Positions 9,298 through 19,747 of a DNA stretch of 64,000 nucleotides are shown here, piece by piece. The notes beneath the pieces were generated by a model. It ran no database searches, was not told where the DNA came from, and saw only the letters and a list, made by a program, of their open reading frames with translations. This DNA is from Diphasiastrum complanatum (Eukaryota; Streptophyta; Lycopodiopsida; Lycopodiales; Lycopodiaceae), in assembly GCA_029204225.1 (NCBI GenBank), contig CM055107.1, forward strand, positions 48,457,971 through 48,521,970, in the 5' to 3' direction. Position 1 is the first letter of the stretch; every line of letters starts with the position of its first letter. The translations under genes and the position numbers were made by a program.

Positions 9298-11920
9298 TGT
9301 TACGGCATTTCCCACTCAGGGGATCAAAGCTAAGGGCAAAACACATAACAGGATACAGCACCACTATGTGTTCAGTGTCATGCTGTTACGGGAATGGTAG
9401 TACACGTCTCAAACACAAAGCTAACTAGGGGATCTCTGACATGTTCTATTGATCAAGCCATACCTCTATAGCTAATAGAGGTTTTCCAGGCCTTACAATT
9501 TCAATGGTGGTGTCTAATGATATAGGTTCTAGTGAACCCCATCCGATTATTTTGACTACGGGGCAATACCTCCTTGGGTTTGAGGTGTAGGCCATATAAT
9601 AGTTGACTGCTTCTCTGACATGTCAAGCTCTCAATATAACTAACACTCCTCAATCAATAATCATTCACATAAACCTCTATGCATGTGTGGGCTTCTAACA
9701 TTTCTAGAAGAGGATCATAATACAAACATCCCTAGTCCTACCATAATCTAGCAGTGGTAATATGCAGGGCTCTGGAGTTGCTAGGATCTCTGCTAATCTA
9801 GTAGCACTAAAGATGGACACAATCTGTTGTTGGTACATTATTTTCAGGCCTATAAGGACTGTGATATACAAATAAGGTGTAGCAGTGTCCGGAATATTAG
9901 GACCTATGGGAGGGCTTGGACGAAACATTCTCGATGCTTATTGTCATTAGGTAGTGAATCATGGCTGTATTATATGACCCTTTCCCAAAGTATTCGTTAA
10001 GTACACCCCTTCCATCTAAATAGTCATGGGAGCTGTTCAAGTGTAGCGTGCAATTCCCAAACCATCTTGGTTTGTAGATGGCTGATAGTGAATAGTCAAG
10101 AACCGTGTGTTCCAACGGGTTATCTTGACTTTGTGGTTCTAGATGAAGATCGACAATAGGTTTGTTCTTAGCTCATGTAGTGTGTTCCAACTAGAGTGAG
10201 CTTAACCTCACTCCTTTGTTCCAAGGAGACGAGGATGACTTGCTTGATTCACTCATCACATTCACCCAAGCAACATTCCTTAAAGCTTTCTCCATGCATT
10301 TAGACAAAAAGCAGTCATTCTGAGCAAACTAGCAATTCTGGTAGAGTCTAAAACTATCATCACCTCAAATCACAACTATCCTGCATTTAACTTTCTCCTG
10401 AGACATAACAATACACTATCTAAGAGTTCTTTTAGCACATGCTATAATCTTTCTTTATGAAGACATGGAAGAAAACAATATGCATTAAAGTTTTTTCAAT
10501 ATGAAGCTGTAATCACTGCTGCGACATCTATGACATACACAATTGCATCATCTATCATAGATTGAATACGCAATTAGCAGAGTGTCAGAACAAATGAGGA
10601 AACTTACATGTGAGGTTCTCTTCTCACGTCTCCTCAAGCTCCACCCCGCAGGAAATCAGAGACCAATCATGCAAAGGTTAGGCTTCCGGGAGTGTGTAGT
10701 GTTGTTGGAGTTCACCTTGTAGACACCAAGAAGTGTTGCTCCTAAGTGCAGACTGGTTGCTAGAATGACTGATAGTCGTGCAGGATCCAAAGTGAGCTCA
10801 TGCAGTTCATGGACAGCTTGATATCAGCTTCCTCATTAGTCTTCTACAAACTATTTTTAACAAGTTTCAATCGACAAAGCAACAGAGACAACATCCTTCG
10901 ATTGCTCCATAGCAGACAACAATGACAGCTCTAGTTCAATGATGGCTCTTCCACGATAATCAGACGTACATTCTCAATGGGTCCCCATATCAGTGATGGA
11001 GTTAACATTTGCTCAAATCAATCCCAGGATTTGGAATTATTCTCACTCAGAATATCCATTGCTAATAGCGATTCCTCACTGATTTTAGTAGCCTGATAAT
11101 AAAGCTCTCACTCTCTCATAGACTGATGTTTGATATTCAGTATTCAAACATCTGTGGAATGCACTTGATTAGCAGGAATATGTACAAGTCATCATGCAGA
11201 ACTTCCTCATAATCATTGAAAAGTCTATACTCAAAACTGCACATATGGATCAGTGCTTTGATAGGAGTCATCATGAAATTAGTTATCTCATCACTATATA
11301 GAGACAGATAATAGTATACTGAGAATCCATACTTCAAAACTGATGTAAGAGCAGTACAGACCAGTACTCATAATACAACTGCTTAAATGCACGGTGAGCA
11401 CTCCCATAGAGATCGATTGAAGGTAATCTCTCAGTTACACATCAAAGTAGTGATGTCTGCTTAGGCCCGATAGGTGCTGCTTAACTCAATCATGCTCATG
11501 TAGATACTGAAACAATGGTCTCTTCAAATGATCGCACCATAGACTGAAACTCGACTGAAAACTGAGTGGTATTCGCACTATGAGGATAGTCAACGACGAT
11601 AGTTCTCAACTGCAGCAGTAGCAATGGAATGCGTCAAATCTTTCATGGAGGATAGAGAGCAACATGATGATAATTTTGTGAGTCAACGCACGTTCAGAGG
11701 ATGCTCACGTTGTCAGCTAGGATTTATCTCCCTATCCCGTCCGTCAGTGATCATGATCTGCATCAATTGCTCTGTATGTAACCTCCACAAATCTTAATCA
11801 AAGTAGTTAATGTAGCAACGCTGGTCAATCAAAATTTGGAGCTCTGAGACTCTGCCCATATTAGCTCTTGAGCAGGAGTAGACTTAATCATTAATCCATC
11901 GTTCTCATTTCAAAGTACCA
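9298..11920 (-). mobile_element. Long-LTR family, LTR copy 2 (internally deleted)
   Basis: Begins TGTTACGGCATTT and ends CAAAGTACCA. Near-identical to copies 1 and 3, but the about 590 bases matching 81-672 of copy 1 are missing; the junction lies in the word CCT shared by both breakpoints. It retains the 21 bases lost by copy 1 near 2608. The minus-strand ORFs 9704-9928 and 9897-10115 correspond to the split ORF pair of copy 1. It is flanked by a PBS-like site on the low side and a purine-rich tract on the high side. Confidence 0.7.
9704..10115 (-). CDS. Unrecognised LTR ORF pair, copy 2
   Basis: Two overlapping minus-strand frames (9897-10115, 72 aa; 9704-9928, 74 aa) equivalent to 890-1301 in copy 1, with a few substitutions (for example IEVL... 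region unchanged, KIMYQQQIVS instead of KIMLQQRIAS). Same family as the 150-aa ORF of copy 3. Function unknown. Confidence 0.3.
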
Positions 11921-11930
11921 TTCCCCTGAA
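11921..11930 (-). promoter_or_regulatory. Candidate polypurine tract next to LTR copy 2
   Basis: On the minus strand TTCAGGGGAA lies immediately before the LTR start TGGTACTTTG. A purine run touching the LTR is where plus-strand DNA synthesis primes in LTR elements. The identical arrangement is seen at 59479-59488 beside copy 3. Confidence 0.45.
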
Positions 11931-12400
11931 GCTCTTACGTACTTGGGTGATCAATACTCTCGGAAACATGATATTCAACAATACTAATGTTACTCAGAGT
12001 AAATGAGATGCTTTCAACTACATATCTTTCCATGAACACATTGAAATCTACCACACTCTCCATCTTTGATATGTGTTAGCTCCGTGATAGTGATTTTGAT
12101 AGATCAACTCTAGAAATTCTCAAACACAACGATCAGTTCCACAATCCTTTTGGCTCTCATGAAAGAAAAGTTGGTCTCCATCACCCTCAACAAATTACGT
12201 AAAGAAGGAATATCACCATCGCACCTCTGCAAGGCTACGCAATAAAACAAACATGAAAGTGATGGTGTTTCTCATTCGGCTTTTATAAAACAATAAAGCC
12301 TTAAGGTTGGAACAAACGTAAGAATAGACATTGGTATATTGTTGAAAATAGCATCATGCATTTCGACTTCCATTTCGACCCAGTCAATACCTGGGATCTG

Positions 12401-12751
12401 CTACCGAATGTGCATCTCAACTGCTCTGATGGTCAGCGGCCTAGAAATCATCAAACAAACTAGCAAAACAAAAACCAATAGTGAAGCTCTCAAGTATATC
12501 ACCAAAAAAAAAAATTCTTGCAACAATCTAAACTTTTGCAAAAATTTTTTGAAAAAACTAAATCCACTCAAAGCAAAAACTAAATCTACATGAAAAATAA
12601 CAAAGATGCATATATCCAAAAAATGAACTCGATTTGGGTCTATATTAAATAAAACTAATATAGGTACTATGCAAAAACTTGGACCTACAATATACTGAAA
12701 TGAACTAGCTTCGAAATAGCTATCAGAATAGGGGACGATATATTCAATCAA
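12401..12751 (-). CDS. Hydrophobic ORF, unassigned (116 aa)
   Basis: A minus-strand frame with several hydrophobic segments (FCIVPILVLF, FVIFHVDLVFALSGF, LLVFVLLVCLMI). A shorter relative is at 60516-60767 (83 aa) with the same start MIEYIV and few differences, truncated by a stop. Runs of T/A on this strand make such hydrophobic frames easy to obtain by chance, so coding status is doubtful. Confidence 0.2.
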   Translation of the reverse strand: MIEYIVPYSDSYFEASSFQYIVGPSFCIVPILVLFNIDPNRVHFLDICIFVIFHVDLVFALSGFSFFKKFLQKFRLLQEFFFLVIYLRASLLVFVLLVCLMISRPLTIRAVEMHIR

Positions 12752-14447
12752 AGATATCCGCCTATTCCGACCTTCAAGAAATCTAAATCTGCAACAATAT
12801 ATTTGGATCTACAACAAATACACTAATATAGATACTATAAAAGATCTTGGATCTACTACTTGGAATGAATTGGCTTCGGAAGCCATCGAAATCGGAGACG
12901 CTAAACTGAATCAAAGAAATCCGCGTATTCCGATGACCACTCCGACCAACTGAAAATCTAGTACAACAAAATATGTGGATCTACAACAAAGCACAACACC
13001 CTAAATCATCTGATGAATACAAAATTAGCCATCGGAATAGCTATCGGAATATGTGCTTGTGATGACATGATTTAGTCACATGACCAGTTTTTAAGTTTTT
13101 ATTTCTTTAAAGCTTTGATTATATATAGTTGCTTTCCCGAAGTAATGAATAGTTTAAGTGTTTTGGAAGTTTAAGTATTTTGGACTCTTGACTAGATCGG
13201 ATTTTTACTAAGAATCGGATTTCCAATGGATTGGAATTTTTAGACCTAATCCGATCCGATCCAAGGTCGAAAATTATCCAAATCCGAGAATTTAGTAGTT
13301 ACAGTAGCTATGATAGTTAAATGGTTATCTACAGTCACAAGACTATAAAGAGCTGTTGTACACCTAATTTTAATAAGGACAGTTCTGTAAGCAAATACTT
13401 TGGTGCTTATGTGTATGAGTGATTGTGGATATTTGCTCTTTAAACGATCGAATGTGTTTGTTGCTCACTTTTTTTCCAGAGTCTGGATAGATATGTAAGT
13501 TGTGTCTCTTTCAAGTAAATGATGAATGTTTGGTAAAGAGTGATTGATGGCCGATTGAGATAGTTCAAATCCAAACCATATTGAAGAATACGTCTGAATT
13601 GATTCATAATATTATAATTGTGCTTTCGGTCAGATCATGAGAAGTAGGATAAGAGGGGATGTTCGACTCCCCAAGTCATTTTGCAGGGTGCTTAGCTACT
13701 GAGTTAGAACTGGAGGAAGCATAATTTTGAAACTTGTGGGTATTCTGGACGTGTGTGTAGTGACTGTTAGTCTCTCAATTGAATTATGGTCATGCATGGC
13801 AATTTAGTGGTGGGAACCATTAACAAATTTCTGTCAGTATTAATGAGATCATCGTTTAATAATGAAAAGGCTGTACTGGATGCCTGAACTAAATATCCCT
13901 TGATAATCAATTAACCATCTTCTACATTGAATGACAATTTCCATGAGTATAATGTCATTAATTATCTCTTTATGCGGAACGACATCTTATATACTACATT
14001 AATACCTTAAAACACAATTCGATATGTCACGACATATGCCAAATTTTGGGGCCATCAGGGAGAATGGGATATTAATCTGTGGGAATTATTATTCTGTGGT
14101 TCAAGGAATGTGATTCAAGATGTCCAGCGAGAATTCTTTTAGAAGCATTGAAGATAGAGACTCGCTTAGACTATTCCTTGGACAAGTTGGCTATTTCAGG
14201 AGATTTAATCTCCTACTTGAACAATAAATTTTGATCTTGGGAAATCTTCTAAAAACTAAAGGAGAATTTCATTGAAACAAGCTTCACAAGTCTTGTTATC
14301 AAGATATTGTCAGAGCAATTGAGAATTATGCATATCCATGAAACAAGCATGTTGCAATATAAACAGAAATAATATTCATATCCAAAGATGCATAACATCA
14401 GAGTCTTCTTTAGTATAATACTACGCAAAATTTTGACAACAAAATTT

Positions 14448-14717
14448 CTACATCAAATGGGTTCCGTAATACAAAGCCATAATCAAGCTGAACATGTATA
14501 AACTTGTGCATAATATCAACAACATTGCCAATACTCTGAACGCCGGAAGATTGCGAACCAATGGATTATTGTATTCTCTGGAACCAGGTTCTTCTTGTTC
14601 TGGTTCTACTTCTTTAGAAAAAATCTCTTCGATATTGGAAAAGTAATTAGTAGGAGGAGAATCTTTAGAGGTAATACCAGAATCTTCATCGATATTGGGG
14701 GCAACATTATTACCCAT
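14448..14717 (-). CDS. Acidic ORF with C-terminal membrane segment (89 aa), unassigned
   Basis: Minus-strand frame with an acidic N-terminal half (FSKEVEPEQEEPGSRE) and a hydrophobic segment near residues 62-82 (VLAMLLILCTSLYMFSLIMA) before the short end TYGTHLM-like tail. Copy 3 has it as 101 aa at 62463-62768, extending upstream because the ATG used here is ATA there. Substitutions between copies include several that keep charge (EPEQEE versus ELEQKE). Position and topology would suit a small membrane or envelope-like protein of the element read from the minus strand, but that is inference; no family recognised. Confidence 0.35.
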   Translation of the reverse strand: MGNNVAPNIDEDSGITSKDSPPTNYFSNIEEIFSKEVEPEQEEPGSREYNNPLVRNLPAFRVLAMLLILCTSLYMFSLIMALYYGTHLM

Positions 14718-15383
14718 CTTCTGATTATGCGTCCACCTCTGATTAGGCCACGATCAGCCATTTTGATAGAAACAAGAGAGAGAGCATTGTGAGCGGAAGA
14801 TTGAGATTGAAACATTGAAGGTATTGACGATTCACAGATCAATTGATGGATTTATAAAGAAAAAGATTATTGATTGAAAGATAATCCTAGAAGATTTTAT
14901 ATCATGCAATCAGTCTTTCTGACAAAATCGTAATATATCTCAAAAGACATGAGCAACAATGAGATGAAAATACCACTTGTCTATACGCACTTGTTGATGC
15001 ACGAGATCGTGTGAAGAAAGGATTACCATCTCTCCACGTGTTGAATTTCTTTCGGTCAATTTTTGTTAAGAATCGAATTTCTATTGGATGAAAAATATTC
15101 AAATCAATCCGATCCGACCCAGAGTCGACGGACTTGTCCAAAAATATTCAATTTTTGACCCATCAAATTTTTTTTTTGTAAAATCGATTTTCAATCTTTT
15201 AAATGTTAAAGTTACAAAATCCGACCTTTCTGTACTTTTATGTTCGAAGACCAATATTGGAGAGAAAGACAAAGAAAGAAAATAGAAGAAAGACAAAGGC
15301 GCAGAGAACATGAATGAGAATTAAACTGGGATACTCGAAGAAGGAGACTTGATTACAAGGAGTCTTCCACATCAGAAAGTGAA

Positions 15384-16080
15384 TTGGAAAAAGAAAAATC
15401 ACCCAATCCACCCCTTGATCGGGACGACGGAGATAAAGAAGATATGGTTGCTCCAGGATTGTCTTCTTCTAAAATCCGGTATGATTATCTTAATGGAAAA
15501 GCCTTAGAAGATGCAGATAGCTATGTGTCTCAGTTTGAGTCTAGTGCAACAAGCAATAGAGAAAGTTTAAATGCTGACAAACTAAGGATATTAACCGGAC
15601 TTCTTAGAAAAGAAGCCAGAAGATGGTACAGCAAGATCGAATCAGATCTGTTAACAACTTGGGGAGATTTAAAAATCCAATTCGTGAAGCAATTAAGAAA
15701 AATTGGTTATTCAACACAAATACTTGCCCAATTGAATTCAATCAGGCAAAAAGAGAAAGAATCTCTAAGGAAGTATACTCGAAGGGTCAAAAAAACTAAT
15801 TGGTCAACTGAGTGGAGTATATCCAGTAGCCATGAAGATCGAATGGTTCTTGAGTGGATTACCCAAAAGAATAGATCGATATTGCAGGCAAGGACCTATG
15901 GAAAGTCTTGAGCATGTAATTGCTACGACAGAGAATTATGAGACTTCTCGGATATGGAGAAGCCGAAGGTCAAGGAAAGAGCTTATAAAAAAAAAAGAAA
16001 ATAAATATTCTTCAGACGACCAGGATCGGAGACTAGTTCATCATCAAGTTCTAGTTCGGATTCGGATAATTTGAGTGAAG
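15384..16080 (+). CDS. Retrotransposon gag core domain protein, frameshifted
   Basis: Plus-strand gag. The first frame (15384-15911) has DADSYVSQFES near residue 41, RKEARRWYSKIES, TTWGDLKIQFVKQLRK and QLNSIRQKEKESLRKYTRRV, the classical gag core signature. After KK at about 15800 the match continues in another frame (15832-16074) with EWFLSGLPKRIDRYC and ENYETS, so a single frameshift interrupts it. The copy at 63399-63854 has lost about 197 bases between these two parts. Capsid role by family. It is on the opposite strand from the PBS/PPT orientation of the neighbouring LTR, so it may belong to a different element nested in or captured by the long-LTR family. Confidence 0.7.
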
Positions 16081-16217
16081 ATGAATCTCCAAGGAGAACT
16101 TCAAAATGCCATAAGACATGAACAAAAGATCAAAAAAGAATGGAAGATCCAAAGAAGAGCGATCGAAAATAGTAGACCTTATGGAAAAAGGAAGTATCCA
16201 AACTTGAAAGAAAATTT

Positions 16218-16697
16218 GTGGATTTGAAAGTTCATATTCTTCAACCGAAGAATAAAAGAAAATCTCCCAATATATTAAGAAAGTCAAATGCATGGTGTAC
16301 AAAGTGCAATAAGGAAGGTCACCATTATTCGGAATGTAAAGCTAAAATGCAAGTTTCCTATAAGAAAGGAAATTCTAACAACGAACTAGTTTATTTAATG
16401 GAGGTAGATCCTAGTGAGACTATATATGAAGTACAAGCTTCTAATCTGAGAATTACTACTACAATAGTCTATCCTTCATACAGACCTCCTATGAAGAAAT
16501 TTATTCTGGTGCAGAAGTATATACCTAATCAGCAGAAGAACAGTGTCCAAAGGACAGAGCAGATACCTACCTATTTTGATTGTGGAACACCTGGACATTA
16601 TTCCAATGACTGCCCTGAACCAAAGAAACAGATTGGATATGTACCCTTGTGCAGAAATTGCAAAGGTGAAGGACATGTAACCCTGTACACTTCTTAA
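16218..16697 (+). CDS. Nucleocapsid part with zinc knuckles, downstream of gag
   Basis: 159 residues. A complete CCHC knuckle CTKCNKEGHHYSEC is at about residues 28-41; a second, YFDCGTPGHYSNDC near 120, has Tyr in place of the first Cys; a third start, CRNCKGEGH near 147, is cut by a stop after HVTLYTS. It follows the gag core at 15384 in the same direction and completes the expected capsid-nucleocapsid order. The frame stops right before the CT microsatellite, so the element is truncated here and no protease or RT follows. Confidence 0.65.
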   Translation: MDLKVHILQPKNKRKSPNILRKSNAWCTKCNKEGHHYSECKAKMQVSYKKGNSNNELVYLMEVDPSETIYEVQASNLRITTTIVYPSYRPPMKKFILVQKYIPNQQKNSVQRTEQIPTYFDCGTPGHYSNDCPEPKKQIGYVPLCRNCKGEGHVTLYTS

Positions 16698-16739
16698 ATC
16701 TTAAATTAAACACACTTATTCTTTATCTCTCTCTTAACA

Positions 16740-16918
<179 letters not shown>

Positions 16919-17040
16919 AAAAATCTTAAACTAATGCAAAATGCAAAACATACACACACACTCTCTCTCTTTCTCACAAATCTTAAACTAATTCAAAATG
17001 AAAAACAGACTCTCTTTTTTTCTCTCTCTTAAACTAATGC

Positions 17041-17092
17041 ATGTACGCACACACTCATCTCCTCTCTCTCCCTCTCTCACACACACACACTT

Positions 17093-17172
<80 letters not shown>

Positions 17173-17224
17173 ATCTCCCCTCTCTCTCTATCACACGCAC
17201 ACACACACACACATCTCTCTCTTT
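17041..17224. repeat. Compound (CT)n/(CA)n microsatellite
   Basis: Alternating CT and CA dinucleotide tracts, the purest from 17094-17172. Reading frames through it are repeats of Leu-Ser and His-Thr and are not genes. Confidence 0.9.
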
Positions 17225-17409
17225 AAAAAAACAAAACATGAACTTCGAAAACTTTATAAATCATCAAGCACTAACCTCAAAGCTTCAATAGGATGAGGAG
17301 CATCAACATCCATGCTCAAATCGCCTCAAATTGCTCCAAGATCGCTCCAAGTTGCAAGAGCAAAAGTGAGAACAAAGCAAAAGGATCGCGGGAATCCAAA
17401 ATGAAAATA

Positions 17410-17780
17410 GACGTTGGAATCCAACATCCAAAGAAGAGGTCAAAATTCTAAGTTCATGTTTGCAGGCCGCACACGTCAGTCACAGGACCGTGGATCGTGC
17501 ATCAGATTGCCGACGCGGACGTCGGAATACGACAGTCATGTCCGATGCGAAGTCTTTTTTTTTTTAAAAGGTATGATATGTCATGTCCATCTCTGCGGGT
17601 TGGATTCCGACATGTTGGATTCCAACGTCAACTTTGAAAATTCGTTGTCGTCTAAATTTGCCAATCACCGGAGGTCCATTCTCAAATCTTTTGCTTGGAT
17701 GTCGGAATTCAACGTGTCAAAATGCGATGGATTATAAAATTTCTAAAAATCCGTCGGAACCCCACGTCGGAATTGCCGCG
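17410..17780. repeat. Array of interrupted 13-bp palindromes (GTYGGANTCCRAC type)
   Basis: In 370 bases at least six related motifs occur: GTTGGAATCCAAC (17413), GTCGGAATACGAC, GTTGGATTCCGAC, GTTGGATTCCAAC, GTCGGAATTCAAC and GTCGGAATTGCCGCG. The stretch is rich in CpG against an AT-rich background. A longer array of the same kind is at 52296-52765. No coding potential that I would support. Confidence 0.6.
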
Positions 17781-17924
17781 ATATGTTATTGTGTGAGGTA
17801 CGATCAAAGCAAATTCAAATCACATGAAATTTCTTTTTAGATGATTTAGACTCATGATCTAACTAATGCGTGTATTATTGTTGTTTACTTTCTTATGAAG
17901 ATACATTTCATCCAAGGAGATAAT

Positions 17925-18997
17925 GCTAGCATCCATTACTTACATAGACTATGCATGTCAATAAATTTCTCAATATGTTCCATATGGAGGCATGCAAGCA
18001 AATGAATATACCTATCGAGGTTTTGATAAATTGCCTGTGTTTGATTGTACGTCCCTTGTGGATATCACTTTGTACATCAAATAGTAGGCAATTTGATCTA
18101 CAGAACAATAACAAGACTACACATTAGCTTTTCCGGTTGGTGAGTCAACTCATGATGTCTTCTTCTCAAGATTATTGAAAGACAACAAAGTGAATTTTGA
18201 GGTATGTCAATAGTAAATCTCAACGGTTCATTGTATGTTAGTGAAAATAAGTAGCCCAAGTAAAAACAATTTTGCTGACTAGGAAGCAACATGACGGTCA
18301 AAGGTTAACTACTAGTTATACGTTCCATGAAGGAAATGAGAATCTCATATTTTCTAATAGTAAGCATAACATGGTTGTGTAGCCCATTTTAGAAGTTGAG
18401 AACAAGGCGCTCATCAACACAACTCAGTAAAGCAATATCGTTGGAAAAAATCTTAGGAGAGAATAAGATTTAGCAAGAACGAGATAGAGAAAGAGACCAC
18501 AATTTATAATCAGGTTCAAAATAGGACTCGATTTCTAGACACCTAGGTGTATCATCTATAAACTTAGCACATTGAATTTTTGTATCGCCTTCTTTATGAG
18601 AAGACATTGACTACAAACTTTTGTATTAGAAATGTCTAGTTTTGGAGGCTTTCATAGTTACCAAGGCCATGTTGTTGCAACAAATTGTCCCAAAAATATG
18701 TATATAGGCTTGAATATAACACTTCCACTTCTTCATTTTGGTTACTCTCAAGCTCTGAATAATTTATATGTGTGCCACTCTTTAGAGATTGTAGTTTATC
18801 ATAGGCCTATTATGAAAATGAGTGCCATCATTATTTCTCAAGGATGCAATTTGGATTGCTAATGTTTGGGATGATATTATGGTCACTTTGAGAAAGTAGC
18901 CTAAGGAAAATAAATTTTTTAAACTGCACATAAAAAACACTGGCACCAAATAATTTGATCAATCAAATGTATTAGCTTCAGAGTACATGTCTATATT
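17925..18997 (+). repeat. Dispersed repeat family Q, short copy
   Basis: Matches 35045-36447 over its whole length at roughly 85-90% by eye. The first 190 bases encode a decayed copia RT C-terminus (matching CKQMNTPIE...LVGNLIYTTITRLH in the other copy). At about 18127 it lacks the about 320-bp pre-integrase segment present in the copy at 35240-35540. The remainder is non-coding. Lines up as a retroelement remnant. Confidence 0.65.
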
Positions 18998-19527
18998 GGT
19001 AAGTCGTCTTGCTCTAAAATCCAGAATTGTGTCCTTCAACAAGTTGTGAATTGGGTAGACTCCCTATCCCCTTTGGGAGAGCATGGGTTCGAATGCAAAT
19101 TGCCCACACATATGAGGACATTCAAGAGTGAAATCTAAAATTGTGACCAAATTAAGTATTTGTTGAGACAAAATAAATCAATTGGTATCATAACTAGCTT
19201 AGCCATAGGAAATGAAGCTGTAATTGAAATCACATATAAAAAATGCATCTCAATGGGAGAGGACATTGAATAGCCAATTCCGAGTAAAAAAATAATTATT
19301 TGAAGTGATTGATAATTTGATATAAAAATCCAAGTTGTCAACAACAAGTTCACCGAGCCGATCGATCTAAAGTAGAATATTTCAAATCACTTTCAAGTGA
19401 GTACTATATGTCCTTTTTCATGCAAATTCAGTGCTGGTAATAAATTGATCAAATTTTTGCTTCCACAAAGAGCATTTGGAAAACATCCCAGAGTTTGGGA
19501 GAATTTTCTAGTGGAGGTTGAAATTAG
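18998..19527. other. No gene seen
   Basis: AT-rich sequence without a supportable reading frame. Around 19070 there is a GGTTCGAAT word like a tRNA B box, but no matching A box or cloverleaf. Confidence 0.5.
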
Positions 19528-19716
19528 CTTGTTTGTTTTCGACCATTGGAAATAGCTAGTTGCCCTTGAGTGATGTTTTAAGCTATACTAGCTACAGACG
19601 ATACAAAGAGGAGAGATCACTTGTTTGTTTTCAACCATCAGAAGTAGCTAGTTGCCCTTGTGTGATGTTTAAAGTTATACTAGCTACAGACTATATAGAG
19701 AGGGGGGGAGATCACT
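19528..19716 (+). repeat. Tandem duplication, two 92-bp units
   Basis: Units start with CTTGTTTGTTTTC at 19528 and 19620 and share AGCTAGTTGCCCTTG and TATACTAGCTACAGAC. They differ at a handful of positions. Confidence 0.85.
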
Positions 19717-19747
19717 AATCTTCAACAACACAATATTCAAGTACTTG

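Larger units (their letters stand above)
11921..16705. mobile_element. Element sequence beyond LTR copy 2 (shared with 59479-64000)
   Basis: This 4.8-kb stretch matches 59479-64000 almost throughout, so it belongs to the repeated unit, not to single-copy flank. It is largely non-coding, AT-rich, with a hydrophobic minus-strand ORF (12401-12751), a membrane-type minus-strand ORF (14448-14717) and a plus-strand gag at 15384-16697. Relative to copy 3 it has about 60 extra bases near 12003-12060 and lacks a 515-bp segment at 12259. The block at 13200-13280 resembles 15060-15150 (both with AAGAATCG, ATCCGATCCGA), a diverged internal repeat. Confidence 0.55.

Noticed and set aside
8849-9304. CRISPR-like array
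   Set aside because: The repeats are 149-bp tandem units without short unique spacers, in an LTR element leader of a plant genome.
9298-16705. Reading the whole 9298-16705 block as one giant LTR
   Set aside because: TG..CA ends, the purine tract at 11921 and the exact end of homology in copy 1 at 3085 favour an LTR of about 3 kb; not fully excluded.
16998-17291. Plus-strand frames with Leu-Ser and His-Thr repeats
   Set aside because: Microsatellite translation without any other support.
19065-19090. tRNA or SINE internal promoter (GGTTCGAAT)
   Set aside because: No A box at the right distance, no cloverleaf and no A-rich tail.
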